A stretch of 64,000 nucleotides of DNA from Macrotis lagotis (lineage: Eukaryota; Chordata; Mammalia; Peramelemorphia; Peramelidae), in contig NC_133666.1 in the NCBI RefSeq assembly GCF_037893015.1, positions 620,001 through 684,000 on the forward strand. Direction: 5' to 3'. The position numbers were made by a program, and so were the translations under genes. The notes below the pieces were generated by a model. That model saw nothing but the letters and a program-made list of their open reading frames with translations, was not told the origin of the DNA and ran no database searches. Below are positions 1 to 11,885 of the stretch, in pieces. The number at the start of each line of letters is the position of its first letter. The first letter of the stretch is position 1.

Positions 1-72
1 CTGAGATCAAATTTGAACTCAGATTCCCCTGACTTCAAGGCCAGTGCTCTATCCACTGCACCATCTAGTTAC
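1..72 (-). repeat. tRNA-derived SINE, cut by the window edge
   Basis: Read on the minus strand this is the head of a marsupial tRNA-derived SINE: a 'GGTGCAGTGGATAGAGCACTG' type B-box region, then the 'GAGTTCAAAT' motif. The tail lies beyond the left window edge, so its length and target duplication cannot be judged. Confidence 0.75.
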
Positions 73-146
73 CCTTTAACTTGGAGATATTGTTTGGAAG
101 GCACTGGCAAGAAAGGCTTCTCACAGAAATTGAGACTTACAGCTTG

Positions 147-513
147 GGGAGGCAGGAGGGAGGAGGAGGGAGAGGAGAAGGAGAAGGAGGAGGAGAAGGA
201 GGGGGAGCAAGGAGGAGCAGGAGGAGGAGGAGGAGGAGGATAAGGAGAAGAAGAAGAAGAAGAAGAAGAAGAAGAAGAAGAAGAAGAAGAAGAAGGAGAA
301 GGAGAAGGAGAACAAGGAGGAGGAGCAGGAAAAGAAGAAGAAGAAGAAGAAGAAGAAGAAGAAGGAGAAGGAGAAGGAGAACAAGGAGGAGGAGCAGGAA
401 AAGAAGAAGAAGAAGAAGAAGAAGAAGAAGAAGAAGAAGAAGGAGAAGGAGAAGAAGGAGAAAAAGGAGGAGGAGGAGGAGGAGGAGGAGGAGGAGGAGG
501 AGGGGAGGAGGAG
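147..513. repeat. Purine-only GGA/GAA microsatellite tract
   Basis: About 370 bases are nearly all purine on the plus strand, made of interspersed AGG, AAG and GAGAAG units. A longer unit (GAAGGAGAAGGAGAACAAGG and onward) occurs twice about 69 bases apart (around 300 and 369), so there is higher-order duplication on top of the trinucleotide repeat. The polyarginine and polyserine reading frames here are by-products of the repeat. Homopurine mirror-type tracts like this can form triplex DNA. Confidence 0.95.
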
Positions 514-611
514 TCCATGGCAGGAAACCTGAATTCAGAGATGGGCAATGACCCAGTCACCACCAATTCAATCGAGGACTGATTCCAAGGCCTGGACTTT
601 GTCTCGAACAA

Positions 612-660
<49 letters not shown>

Positions 661-1789
661 ACCCCATCTTTTGTCACCAGAGCATTTATTTAGGGGCGAG
701 TCTAGAAGACTTCTGAGGCCTGGTGAAGGTGTCTAGGAAGGACTTGGTGGCTAGAACAGATGCATTGTTCCCAAGTGGAAAGGGTGGAGGGGAGGTGGCA
801 GTGAGACAGAATTGATATCCCTCCTCTCCATTTCCCCCATCCTTTTTTCCTTTCTTGGATCTGTGCCTGGAAATGGAAATCAAGGAGATTCTCTCTCTCT
901 AATACTGAGGACAAAATATGAAAGAATATTTTTCAAATCTCCATTTCAGTTTCCCTAGTAATATTAACAAATAAATAGGTATCTAGTCTGAAAATTCTAA
1001 TTTCAGAATGTTCCACGCAAGGCCAAAAACAAAAGGCCTTTTTCTTGAAGGGGGTGAAGGGAATGGATGGAGGATTTAAACAAAGCCTGAACAAGAGTGT
1101 ACCTCTTGTGAAAATCCTTGCCATCCCAACCCCCTATGCCATTCCCATCCCCTGGCTTCTCTTGGTCTATGACTCACCTAAGAAAAGGAGGAGGGAGGTA
1201 TTCTTTTTTCCATTTCTAAAAGATTACAATATTGGTCAAAGATTTTAAGTCCTTGAGGGGAAGGGTCAAGGACAGAATGGATTCACAAAGTGACTATGGT
1301 TCTATTAGTTAGAGTAGAACGTTACCCCTGAAACTCTCTTTTAGCATATTATGACATGACATTTTCCTTGTTCAAGACTCCCAGTCTTGGTGCAGAGAAT
1401 TGTCTGAAGGTGGGGTGAGAGGACGGGGCTTATTGCTTCTCAATCTTGGTGAGTTTAATGGTAAATTAAATAAAAAATTGTTTTTCCTGAAAACTCATGA
1501 CCAGACATCCTAAATGCACCACTAATAGTTTTTCATCAAAAGGACATGTATAATGGTGGTGGGGAAGAGAAAAGAACCAGGAATAGAGGCCTGGGACCCT
1601 CTGCTTTTCCTGTCCCAGCCTCTAGTCAGAGAAAAAAGATAGTTTCATGATTACATAGGGAGAAATTCAGCCCTTTTCCCAATAATTCCTTCCACTCACC
1701 ATTCCATCTACATTGAAGATCTTAAAGTAACAGTATCTGTGGTCTCTGAGAGACTCATTCGAAAGATGGGTTACACTAGTAACCATTCA
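514..1789. other. Unassigned sequence with a (CT)n microsatellite
   Basis: A perfect CT dinucleotide run lies at 614-656. The rest shows no open frame with recognisable homology and no repeat that I can name. Only short AT-rich and pyrimidine-rich stretches are visible. Confidence 0.6.
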
Positions 1790-2045
1790 AAGTGATTTCA
1801 AATGGCATGAGAAAATAATTTTTTTCCAAATCCTTTGACTCAGGGATCCTGCTTTTTGGCTGGGCAAAGACTGATTGATAGATCCATTAGAGAAAAATAT
1901 TCTACTTTATCACTTCTGGTGGTATGCAAAAACTGGAAGCAAGATGGATTCCATCAATCAATGAATTCTAAGCAACCTGGGAAGATACGAATAAACAGAG
2001 AGTGAATAACAGCTCTAAGAGAACGTTTTAGGATCTTCTATACTT
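1790..2045 (+). mobile_element. Possible old L1 ORF2 3' fragment
   Basis: The text around 1930-1985 (GCAAAAACTGGAAGCAAGAT, then CCATCAATCAATGAAT) resembles the L1 ORF2 C-terminal segment that encodes 'AKNWK ... PSI..WL'. It is heavily diverged and short. The boundaries are approximate. Confidence 0.4.
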
Positions 2046-4756
2046 TTGCTTTTATCAGGGATTAATTTGTAAGGATAATCCACAGGGTTGTAGGGGAGGC
2101 CATATGCCGCCCTCCCTCTCCTCCAGTCCATGACCCCTAAATGACCCCCCCCTCACATTTCTTCTTACACTTTGGTCCCCTCTTTCACATTTATCCCATA
2201 ACCCTCTCTTTTTTAATTTAAACATTTTATTAATGCTAATAACAGAAATATCAATATATTATATTTCCTCTATTTTTTTCATCTGGTTTCATCATTATAC
2301 TCCTACGTGGCTAGGGTCACATAGCTAGGAAGGGTCTGAGGTCATATTTGAACTTACCATAACACTCTCTTAAAATTTAGTTAGTCCTTATGCTCAATGC
2401 ACTTGAAATATCCTAGGAAGATTTTGACAGGTACACAACTGTGGTAGAAAATAGTGTGATAGGGGTATGTTACGGATATGATGAGCATAAGATCATAAGA
2501 GAATGAGTTCGACATCCATCCCTCTTCCATGAATGTTATTTAATCACAATGAAGGCGAAAATGAATTTTCAAATGGGTAATCAAGATGACTTAATCCTAG
2601 GAGCTCTTTAGGAAGTATTAAAAATGAATTATTGATTGAGTCAAGAAGGGAGCAGTTGATTAGCTAATCCAATAAACTAACTATACATCTGGGGTCCTTA
2701 AATAGCTAGAGGAATTTTAACAGTGTCCCAAACTAAAGGTAGAGGACTCCAAATTGAGGGACAGAAGATTCAGTTATGAAGTCACAGTTAAATCCCTAAG
2801 AGGGATTCACTGTGGGTAGTGGAGAGAGAGTTTCATTTCATCTTCCTTCCTCTACTACTCCCCTCTCCCTACTACTGACCATGTCAACATAGAGACTGTA
2901 TGAGAAATAACCAGTACATCCAACTGAGATTGCAGAGAATGGATCCATGGGAGACAATACATCCATAACTTGGAGGAAACGGATAACAGAAGAACAAACA
3001 GATGAAGAGAGATGTTTCATGTGAGGAAGAAGCTTACATCAGAAGGTAATTCTGACTGTGGCCTCAAGAAAGGGCTTCCAGGCCATAAAGTATCAGATGT
3101 AAATTCTCCCTTTCCCATTCCATATCCTACATATGTGCCTCAATACCATTATACTCTAAGTTGAAGCTGATTCTTCCATTACCTAGGTATACTTAGGGAA
3201 GAGTATGGCCCAGGACTTGGAGGGGAAGGTGGCTAAATGTTTCATATCAACTGTTCTTAGTGGATCATCAATAAGAGTTATTTAAATCTACTGACCGATT
3301 TGAACAGAGAACACACTGGTGGGGACTTTGGCACAACAGGGTTAGAAGTATAAGTTTATTGTGAGGGCTATAGTAGTTAACCCTATGAGGGCTATAAGCC
3401 TTGGCTATTCCTGAGAGTAGAGGAAATGGCTCCAGAGGAAGAAGTGAAATAGAATCTGAGCTCTTGAGCTGGAAGGGACCTCCGAATCCATCTAGTCCAA
3501 ACCAGTTAAATCTAATTTTGTCTCTAACAGCCACCCCTCCCTCATTCTTGGTCCCCTTGGCCCAAGAAAGAGACCAATCCCTTCCCCACATGATGCAGAA
3601 CAGCTTCTTTCAGATACACAAAGGTAATTGTTTGTTATGTACACCCTGCCTCTTCTCTTCTCCAAGATAACATTCCCGGTTTCTTCAACCACAGCATTAC
3701 CCTGAGACTTTTTCCAATTCTCCTAAGTTTCCTATGGTGATGTTCAGCAGGATTGAATGTTGACCAATTCATGAAGGTTTCACTGCTCACTGGATACTAG
3801 TGATACACACCAGCCATGGTGGGACTTGGCATTCCCACTATTCATCTACCCCCTCCTCACCCGGGCCAATCCCCTCTACAATCAGCCTGACCTGTCTGGG
3901 TTTCCCAAATGCATGCTGACAATCCATGGGAAATTTATTCCCTCATCTTTGGCATTCCCACCTTTGGGCCACCCTTAGTTACTCTGTGACTGTGTGTATA
4001 ATAAACCAGCCTTCTAAAGTTATGTTATACTTCCCAGAGCCCCTTAATGCCATTGTCTCACCTCAAAAATTTATCCTCCTTTACCCTCGTCTAGTTCGTG
4101 TTGTCTCCTGGCATTATTAAACCAAGACTTCCTGTTTTTGTCTTTCTTGGTTTCCATAGAGTTTAGCACACTTGTCTGATTGACTGACCCTATCCATCAA
4201 ATGATATTTTAGCCTCACTTACTATCCCCCTAAACCCCAAGGCTATTTCCCTGTCCTCCAGGTAGGCAGATGTCAGTTAACTTAGCTATCTTCCTCCAAT
4301 GGCAGTTTCAAAGCATTGTAATCAACTTTATCACACGCACCCCAGGTCAATATTCGGTAATGGCTTTCATTAGGTGCATTCTCTTCCTGGCCATCATTCC
4401 TGCATTTTAAGCCAGTTTCCAGAAATCCACATCTTGTTCTCAGATGCCATCTTCTCAGACATCTGGGTTTTTCCAATTCTGACTTTAACATCAACAGCAT
4501 TTGTGTCCTGGACACTTTCATTTGCTTGACTGTAATTCCTCAATACTTGGGAAGGCTCTTTAAGTTCCCTCTGATAACATCACTTGTCTCCATGAAAATT
4601 CCTAGATGGTCCAGGTTTGTTAAGAATTAAGAGACATGCAGGTTCCAGGTATAGAATGTAGAAAGAAAGAAGACATCCTAGTTGGGTGACTAGTGGCATA
4701 ATTTAACCTCTATCAATCCTATTTCCCTTATTTGTACAATGGAGCCCATAATGTTA
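2046..4756. other. Mostly unassigned old repeat and unique sequence
   Basis: A small minus-oriented MIR-type piece sits at 2305-2357 (GGTCACATAGCTAGGAAGGG). At 3459-3500 the phrase 'GAGCTGGAAGGGACCTCCGA ... ATCTAGTCCAA' recalls a widespread old mammalian repeat that I cannot name with certainty. No convincing gene is seen; the short open frames here have no recognisable domain. Confidence 0.5.
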
Positions 4757-4960
4757 ATTACACAGTGGTGTGGAGAGATTGTTAGACTGAGAGGCAAGAG
4801 ACTGAGATTCAAATTGCCCCCATCAGTCACTTACTACTTGTATGTCCTTGAGCAAGTCACCATGCCTCAGTTTCCCTATCTGTAAAATAAGAGACTTGAA
4901 CTAGATGACTTCCAAGGTTCCTTTCAACTTTCTTTTCTCTATGACCTATAGGTGTATTGT
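4757..4960 (+). repeat. MIR/THER CORE-SINE
   Basis: A tRNA-like head leads into 'GAGCAAGTCACCATGCCTCA' and 'GTTTCCCTATCTGTAAAAT', then 'TTGAACTAGATGACTTCCAA', the usual order of a MIR/THER CORE-SINE in plus orientation. Confidence 0.8.
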
Positions 4961-5154
4961 AAGTAGTTATTATGGGTTAAGTGCATTGCAAATCTTTAAA
5001 CGGGATGGAAATGTGATTATAGCTGGTACCATAACCAATATAACAAGAGTTTGCTCTGGCCAGAAGCCCAAAGGGGGCTGACAGCAATGCTTTTCTTTAA
5101 CAGAATAGAAACCACAATTTAGTAAATTAGCAAAACTATGTGGTTGCTGCTGCT

Positions 5155-5250
5155 GTTGTTATTATTTGCCCTTAGTTCATGAAGAGGACCATGATATGAG
5201 GGAGGTGATGCCATAACATGCAAGTGATGGATTAAAGTGAGGGAGGGCTA
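5155..5250 (-). repeat. MAR1-type SINE fragment
   Basis: 'GTTCATGAAGAGGACCATGA' followed by 'GGAGGTGATGCCATAACATG' is the reverse complement of the RTE-tailed body of the marsupial SINE MAR1. Only the 3' part is present. Confidence 0.7.
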
Positions 5251-5317
5251 ATTACAATTTGAAACCACCAGATAAAGATTTGTGAGGGTAGTTTCCTGCC
5301 TTTTCCATCAGGCTGCC

Positions 5318-5466
5318 AGGGGGCAGCAGAGTGCTTAGAGGGTGTAGAGAATCAGGAAGACCTGAATTCAAATCCTGTCTAAGACACATCTTAAGTGTGT
5401 GACCCTGGGTCACTTCCCCTATGCTTGTCTTAGTTTGCCCATCTGTAAAAATGCTTGTCCCTTCCT
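5318..5466 (+). repeat. MIR/THER-like SINE
   Basis: The motifs GGAAGACCTGAATTCAAATC, GTGTGACCCTGGGTCACTTC and CCCATCTGTAAAAATG occur in the order expected of a plus-strand MIR/THER copy. Confidence 0.75.
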
Positions 5467-6080
5467 TCCCTTGCCCTGTTCCTGGCTTTTCCACAGCATT
5501 CCACGGCCATGAAGGGAATCCTCAGAAAGTTCCAACAGAATGCCCTCGGCCACCCTACTGCTAGAATAGAGATCCTCCAAGTTGATTTTTCTTGTTGCTA
5601 GCTCTTGCTAGCTGACCTGTGCAGCCTTGACCATTCTCCTGCTCCTAGTTCTTGGAGTGAACTGTTGGGCCTGGCTGACCATTTGTCTTGTTCATTTGCT
5701 GTACCAGAGACTCAGTAATAGCTCATTTCAGAGACGAGTCAAAACTACTCCACTCAACTTCATATTTAAAGGAGAAAGAACACTGAATAGGTGGTAGAAG
5801 TCTTTGAAGGTTATTAAATGGAGTGAAATGACCAATTAGCTGAGGGATTTCATAACATCGTCTAGGTCCTGCATCAAGTTAGCTAAATTAAGGGAGTGTT
5901 GGGGAATGATTAGTAATTACAGAAATTTGTGAGATGGTAGAATTCTAGTTAACCTCACTAAGAAGGAATTTTCTTGAAGGGGGAAGGACAGGACTCTACT
6001 CCCTCTTCCAAACCCTCCCACCATTCCTTTTAACTTTGGTAGAAGAGTGTTCAGGGGATTGGAACTTTGGATCTTCCCAT
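5467..6080. other. Unassigned unique sequence
   Basis: Nothing recognisable was seen on either strand: no long open frame, no tRNA-like head, no terminal repeats. Confidence 0.5.
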
Positions 6081-6084
6081 CAGC

Positions 6085-7255
6085 ATCTAAGAGATCATTG
6101 ACTGGTTTCTTCTTTATGTCAAGGATAGACTGGAAGTCGGACCACTATTCCATCCCAGAGCTCATCCTAAACCATCTCCTGCAACAGTTTGCCTTCATTT
6201 TCATTCCCACTATCTCACTTATCTTTGATCTCTCCCCTCTACTGACTTCTTCTCTACTGTCTACAAACATGCCCATCTCTCCCCTATCCTGAAAAAACCC
6301 CTTTCATTCACAATACCATTTATAGAAGACCAGACTCCTCCAAAAGGCCTCCATTTTCTCTGTTCTCACTCTCTTCTTAACCCCTCACAGTCTGACTTCT
6401 CACTTCAACTTTCCCATGAAACTGTTCTCTCCAAAGTTAACAATGATCTCTCAGTGGTCAAATCCCATGACCTTTTGTCAGTCCTCATTCTCCTGCTCTG
6501 TAGCCTTGGACACTTTGACATCCTGGATCATTCTCTCTCCACCTTGATCCTCTCTTCTCTCTAGGTCTTGGGGACACCCCCCTCTCTCCTGGTTCTCTTT
6601 CTAATTCTCCTTCTATATTTACTTTGCTAGCTCATCTTCCAGATCATATCTTCTAATTGTGGGCTCTGTCTTGAGTCCATTTCTCTTTTTTTTTTGTCTA
6701 GACTTATTGACTTATCTCATCAGCTTCCATGGATTGAATGACCATCTCTATGCTGATGAGTGTTTCATTTCCCTAGCCTGGTGGGGGGACACCTTCAGTG
6801 TCCCATCTGCAATTGCCTTTCAGACATCTCAAACTGCATGTCCAGCAGACAAGTCATCTTAAACTGGACAAGATCAAAATAGAATTCATTATCTTTCCCT
6901 CAAATCCTTTCTACCTTCCTACCTTCCATATAACACCATTCTCCCTGACTCTCAGGTTCACAACCAAGAATTCATCATAAGCTCCTCAGTCCCCAACCCC
7001 AATTGCAATGGCCTGCCAAGTTTACCTTTGAAGCAACACTCAAATATGCCCCCTTCTCTCCTTGACACTGACCCACCCTGGTAAAGGTATTCATTATCTG
7101 GACTATTGAGATAGCTGTTGGGAGGTCTGCCTGGCTCAAATCTCTCCCTACTCCATCCAGCCAAGTGATTTTCTTAAAGTGCAGGTCCTCTCACGTTGCC
7201 CTCCTACTCAATAAAATCCATAGAGTCCCTATTACCTCTAGGATCAAATGCCAGG
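6085..7255 (+). mobile_element. L2 LINE fragment (reverse transcriptase part)
   Basis: The pyrimidine-rich text follows the L2 ORF2 order: 'CTCCAAAGTTAACAATGATC', 'CTTGGACACTTTGACATCCT', then a stretch encoding 'HGLNDHLYADE', which is the reverse transcriptase YADD region with the final residue changed. It continues to 'CTCAATAAAATCCATAGAGT' and 'TAGGATCAAATG'. Multiple frameshifts show that it is an old dead copy. The 3' end is replaced by the MIR at 7270. Confidence 0.85.
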
Positions 7256-7269
7256 GAGAAAAGGGAAGT

Positions 7270-7490
7270 GAGGAGTATAAGTTTATGTAATGCCTACTGG
7301 GTGCCAGGCATTTTTTTTGACAAATATCATCTTATTTGAGTCCCATGACAAGTCTGGGAAGGAGTTGTTGTTATCCCTATTTTACAGATGAGAAAATAAA
7401 GGCAGGCCAAGGCTAAGTGACTTGCCCAGGCTCACACAGTTAAGGGAGTGGCTGAGGCAGGACTTGAACACAAGTTCTTCATAAACTGTA
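7270..7490 (-). repeat. MIR CORE-SINE
   Basis: The order 'TGCCTACTGGGTGCCAGGCA', 'TATTTTACAGATGAGAAAAT', 'CTAAGTGACTTGCCCAGGCT' and 'CACACAGTTAAGGGAGTGGC' is that of a reverse-oriented MIR. Confidence 0.85.
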
Positions 7491-7614
7491 ACCCCCCAAT
7501 CCCACCCCCCAATCTTTCCATTCTTAAACTTTAGTTCAAGTATCTTAAGAGACAATGGGCCTCCTTACTGCTCTCTGCACAAGATACATCTCCTGAGTTC
7601 CTGTACTTTCACTG

Positions 7615-7932
7615 GTTGTTGTTTTTTTTTTCCTTTATTCTCAAAGAAGACCATGAGTTTATGGAGGTAATGCCATGACAAGCTCATGAATTGGACTGGA
7701 GTGAGGGGGTGCTCTGCTAAGTCTCCAACCTCACTTTCTTCTACAAAACTATCTGGATCCAGAAACGGGATATGCTTCAGGAACACTGGAGATAGCCCCA
7801 CATTCGAGGCAAGCAGAGTTAAGTGACTTGTTCAAGGTCAGACAGCCAGTGAGTGCCAAGCATCTGAGTTGGATATGAACTCAGATTCTCCTGACTACAG
7901 TGCTCTATCTACTGTAGTGCTACCTAGCTGTC
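7615..7932 (-). repeat. MAR1 SINE, near full length
   Basis: The reverse complement reads tRNA-related head, then the body containing 'CCAGATAGTTTTGTAGAAG', then the RTE-like tail with 'GGTCTTCTTTGAGAATAAAG'. This is close to the complete MAR1 layout. The RTE-like tail implies mobilisation by an RTE LINE (established for this family). Confidence 0.8.
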
Positions 7933-7949
7933 CATTGGCTATACCTTAG

Positions 7950-8088
7950 GCCTGGAATGTTATATACTCCCTGTATAATGTAGGATTTTAGATGAAACTT
8001 GACTAAAGCCAGGATTGCCAGAAGGTGGAGATGAGGAAAGATGGCATTCCAGGCATGGGAAACCAACAATAACAATGCCTTAGGGCCT
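7950..8088 (-). mobile_element. L2 LINE fragment
   Basis: 'GTAGGATTTTAGATGAAACT' and 'GCATTCCAGGCATGGGAAAC' match the reverse complement of the L2 3' region. Confidence 0.7.
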
Positions 8089-8439
8089 GCACCAGGACAA
8101 ACAACAGATTAGAAACAAACCTAAATATCCCCGTCGCGCCCCGCCCCCCTCAGGCCCATTCCTCAGCACTGGGGTAAATGACAGAGGAAGGAAGTCATTC
8201 ATCTCTTCACCCTCTGAGACAAAACATAGAGACATCCCTAAGGGACCTTGCCTGGGTACATTCAACTCTCCTAAGATGGGGACTCCCACATGGTAAAGGA
8301 GAAAAGGAGCCCTCATCTTTGGTCTTTGGCTGTCTTGGTGAGATTAAGGCTAAAAAACTAAGACAGTTATTCTTCCCCGTTCCAAGGTGATCTCCATCAG
8401 ATCTAGAAGTTGAATGCCTGGAGCTCTTGGAGCCAAGAT
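8089..8439. other. Unassigned sequence
   Basis: No gene or repeat is recognised. A C-rich patch (CGTCGCGCCCCGCCCCCCTC) near 8131 stands out from its surroundings but is too short to be a CpG island. Confidence 0.5.
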
Positions 8440-9135
8440 TCCAGATAAAATTGTTGTAACAGGGTTTTAAAAAAATTCTTTTTAATTCTTTATTGTTTGG
8501 ATCTGGCATGGTCACTTTCATTGTGAGGAAAGTCACATAGCTAGTTATTTTCCTAAGACATACAATTATTTCAGTCCAAATGAGGGGTAAGAGTACTTAT
8601 CTGGTGGTTGTAAATCCCTTGTTAGTGACTTACTAGATCTGATGTGATTTTTTTCCTTCAGTCATCTTTGTAACACAAATCTTTACTTTCTCCTGTTGGT
8701 GGCTATAATTTCCTCTCTCTGTAGCAACTATAATCCAAAATTGTATTCTTTTATTTGGTCTATCTGAGGTAATCGAAAGTTATATAAATTTTAGGAAATC
8801 TTTGTTCCCTGTTCAGAGTTATCTTTGAATTCTGGACCAGTTGCTGAAGTATATCTAATAAACTTTCATTTTGCCTCTTAGATCTCTGTCAATGAATGAC
8901 TGGATATTTCCATAACAAAATATCGCAGCGAGCCAACCCATTGGGGAAGCTTGGAGAAGTCAGTGCCTGGGATTTGAGCCCGAGGGGACTTTGGGCTCGG
9001 AACTGGAACTGTGAACCCTGTCTTGTCTTCATCGACCAGTCAGATGTCTTCTGCCTCTCTCGTCTTCACTCCTGTCTCACATGAAGAAGTGCCTGACCAA
9101 ACCTCTATCTGTTCAGACTATCCCTTTCTATACTG
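8440..9135 (+). mobile_element. Endogenous retrovirus LTR plus leader (fossil)
   Basis: The segment has LTR architecture: a TATA-like TATATAAAT near 8779, AATAAA near 8859, and an end in CA at about 8917. Next comes 'TCGCAGCGAGCCAACCCA', in the position of a primer-binding site, and about 200 bases of GC-richer leader. It stops where L2 text begins near 9140. No coding remains are visible, so this is a partial, broken copy. The family is undetermined, possibly gammaretrovirus-like. The LTR 5' boundary is approximate. Confidence 0.6.
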
Positions 9136-9466
9136 TTTCCTTCAACAGATGCTCCCCTAGGTCATCCAGTCATCTTTCCTACTCCCCTCATTTTCATTCT
9201 CTTCTCCTGGGTCCTTCCCTCTCATCTACAAACATACCCATGTCTTTACCATCCTTGAAAAATCCTCCCTTGATTCTTCCATCTCCAATAACTAGTGTCC
9301 TATATCTCTTTTTGCCCTTATAGCAAAACTCCCCAAAAGGCCATCTACAATAGATGCCTCCACTTTCTCTACTCTAACCCTAAATTCACTTCAATAATGC
9401 ATTACAATCCAGTTTCCGGTCTCATCATTCCACTGAAACCTCGCTCTCCAAAGTTACCAATGATCT

Positions 9467-11036
9467 GTTTGAAAAAAAATAATTTGGGGGCAGCTAGGTG
9501 GCATAGTGGATAAAGCATCAGCCTTGGAGTCAGGAATACCTGGGTTCAAATCCAGTCTCAGACACTTAGCTGTGTGGCCTTGGGCAAGCCACTTAACCCC
9601 ATTCGCCTCGCAAAAAAAAAAAAAAAAAACCCACCTAAAAAAAATAATTTGTTTTCCAACTACATACAGTAGTAGTTTTTATCAAACATTTTTTTCAGTT
9701 TTACAATTTTTGTCTCTCCCCCTCACCCTGACAGAAAGCAATCTGATAGAAACTCTATATTTATGACTGTACTAAACATAGATTGATATTAGACATGTGA
9801 GAGAAAAATCTGTTCCAAACAGAAGAAAGAAAACATTAGAGAGAGAAAAAGGGAAAATACCTAAGACAACTTTTAAAAATTGAAGATAATCAGCTTTGTC
9901 TTCATTCAAACTCCACAGTTCCTTCTCTGGAGATGGATGATGTTTTTCCATCACAAGTCGTTTAAAATTGTCTTTGATTATTGTGCTGTTGAAATGAACA
10001 AGTTCATCCGGGTTGATAATGACCCCATGTTGTTGTTAATGCATAAAATGTTCTTCTGGTTCTGCTCATCTCACTCCGCATCAAGTCTTTCCAGGATTTT
10101 TCTGAAATCCCATCCCTCATGATTTCTTGTAGAACAATAGTGTTCCATAACATACATATACCATCGTTTGTTCAGTCTTTCCCTAATGGATGGGCAGCCC
10201 CTCAATTTCCAATTCTTTGCCACTACAAACAGAGCTGCTATGAATATTTTTGTACATGGAGGATTTGTACCCTTTTTCATGATCTCTTCAGGATACAGTG
10301 GTATGGTTGGATCAAAGGGTATGCACATTGTGGACATAATTCTAAATTGCTCTCCAGCAAGGTTGGAGCAGTTCACAAATCCACCAACAATGCATCGGTG
10401 TCCCAATTTTCCCACATTCCCTCCCACATTGATCATTTTCCTTTTTAGTCATATTGGTCAATTTGAGCTGTGTGAGGTAGTACCTCAGAGATGCTTTAAT
10501 TTGCATTTCCCTAATCAATAATGATTTAGAGCTATTTTTCATATGACTAGAGATAGTTTTGATTTCTTCATCTGAGAATTGCCTTTTGACCATTTATCAA
10601 TTGGAGAATGAGTTGGTTTTTGAGAAATTTGACTCACTTCTCTAAATAGTTTAGAAATGAGTCCTTTATCAGAACCAATAGTGGTAAAATTTGTTTCCCA
10701 ACTTACTACATTCCTTTTAATCTTGTTTTGCAGTGGTATTGTTTGTGCAACCCCTTTTTAATTTAATATAATCAAAAGTATCCAGTTTGTTTTTGATAAT
10801 GTTGCCTTTGTCTTCTTTCATCATAAACTGCTCCCCCTTTCATTGATCTGGTAGGTATACTATTTCTTGTTTTCCTAATTGGCTTATAATATTACTGTTT
10901 TGGTCTAAATCTTACACGCATTTTGACCTCAGGGTATGAGATGTTGGTCTCTGCCTGGTTTCTGCCATACTCTCTTCCAGCAGTTTTTGTCAAAGAGTGA
11001 GTTTTTTTATTCCAGAAGCTGGAATCTTTGGATCCC
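9467..11036 (-). mobile_element. L1 LINE 3' part inserted in L2
   Basis: The minus strand encodes the C-terminal part of L1 ORF2. One open frame (10071-10436) carries 'FDPTIPLYPEE', 'CTKIFIAALFVVAKNWKL' and 'WYMYVMEHYCSTRNHE', the standard L1 ORF2 C-terminal signature. The 3' end lies at the low coordinate. Its flanks share ATGATCT, a short target duplication in the host L2. It is 5'-truncated and not functional. Confidence 0.9.
9486..9636 (+). repeat. WSINE1-like SINE inserted in L1 tail
   Basis: A complete tRNA-derived SINE runs from GGGGGCAGCTAGGTGGCATA to an A-rich tail. It is flanked by a 14-bp direct repeat AAAAAAAATAATTT (9472-9485 and 9637-9650), so it inserted into the 3' end of the minus-strand L1. 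It is the youngest layer of the L2-L1-SINE stack. Confidence 0.9.
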
Positions 11037-11885
11037 ATGATCTCTCAGTTGCTAAATCTCACCTTAGTGGCTTCGATATCTCTGCAGTCTTTGACACTGT
11101 TGATTTGGCCTTAGCAAAACACCTGACCCATGGGGCTTAATCAGTGTTGATTGATGGATCACCCTCTTCTAAGTTTATGGGGATGCCTTTCTTTTCTGGT
11201 TCTTGCCCTCCCTCTTCCTGTCTGACTGTTCCTTTTCAGTTTCCTTGGCTACATCCTCTTTCAGATCACACTATCTAACCATAGGTATTTCAAAAAGCTC
11301 TGTCCTGGGTCCTCTTCTCTTTCCCCTCTCCACAACATTACTTAGTGGTCTCATCAGGTTTTATGGATTTAACTACCATGTCTATGCTGATGATTTCAGA
11401 TCTACCTATCCTTCCCTAAACTGTCTGTTGACCTCCCATCTCAAAACTTCAACCATATTTCAGACATCTCAAACTAGATGTCCAGTAAACATAAATTCAA
11501 TATGTTCAAAACAGAATTCATGATCTTTCCCATTAGCCCCACCTACTTCACTATTGGTGTCAAGGGCCATGCAATGCTCATAGTTCCTTGGACTCACAAC
11601 CTAGAGGTCATCCTGGATCCTTTACTTTTTCTCTCTCCCTGCTTCTCATAACCTAGCTGTTGCCAAGGGTTGTTGACTTCACCTTTGCAGCCTCGATAAT
11701 ATGCCTCTCCTTCCCTTTGACACTGCCACCTTCCTTGAGCAGGCATGCTGTATCACCTCACACCTGGATTATTGCAACAACCTGTTGGAAGTCTGCCTGC
11801 CTCAAATCTCTCCCCCTTCCACTGCAATCTGCATTCAGTCAACAAAGTGACTTTCCAAAAATTCAGGTTGGATCATTTCATTTCC

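Larger units (their letters stand above)
9150..11885 (+). mobile_element. L2 LINE, split by a nested L1 and SINE
   Basis: The left arm (9150-9466) and right arm (11037-11885) are consecutive parts of the L2 reverse transcriptase region. The left arm ends at 'GTTACCAATGATCT' and the right arm resumes at 'ATGATCTCTCAGTTGCTAAA'. The right arm encodes 'NYHVYADDF', the YADD catalytic region. A short extra piece at 11108-11160 (CATGGGGCTTAATCAG) looks like another L2/MIR tail. The copy is frameshifted throughout and dead. Confidence 0.85.

Noticed and set aside
69-677. Polyserine, polyarginine and proline-rich frames over 200 codons
   Set aside because: They are direct translations of the GGA/GAA and CT microsatellites.
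10071-10593. Open frames of 83-121 codons as host genes
   Set aside because: They are pieces of L1 ORF2 (minus strand) or its complementary-strand shadow.
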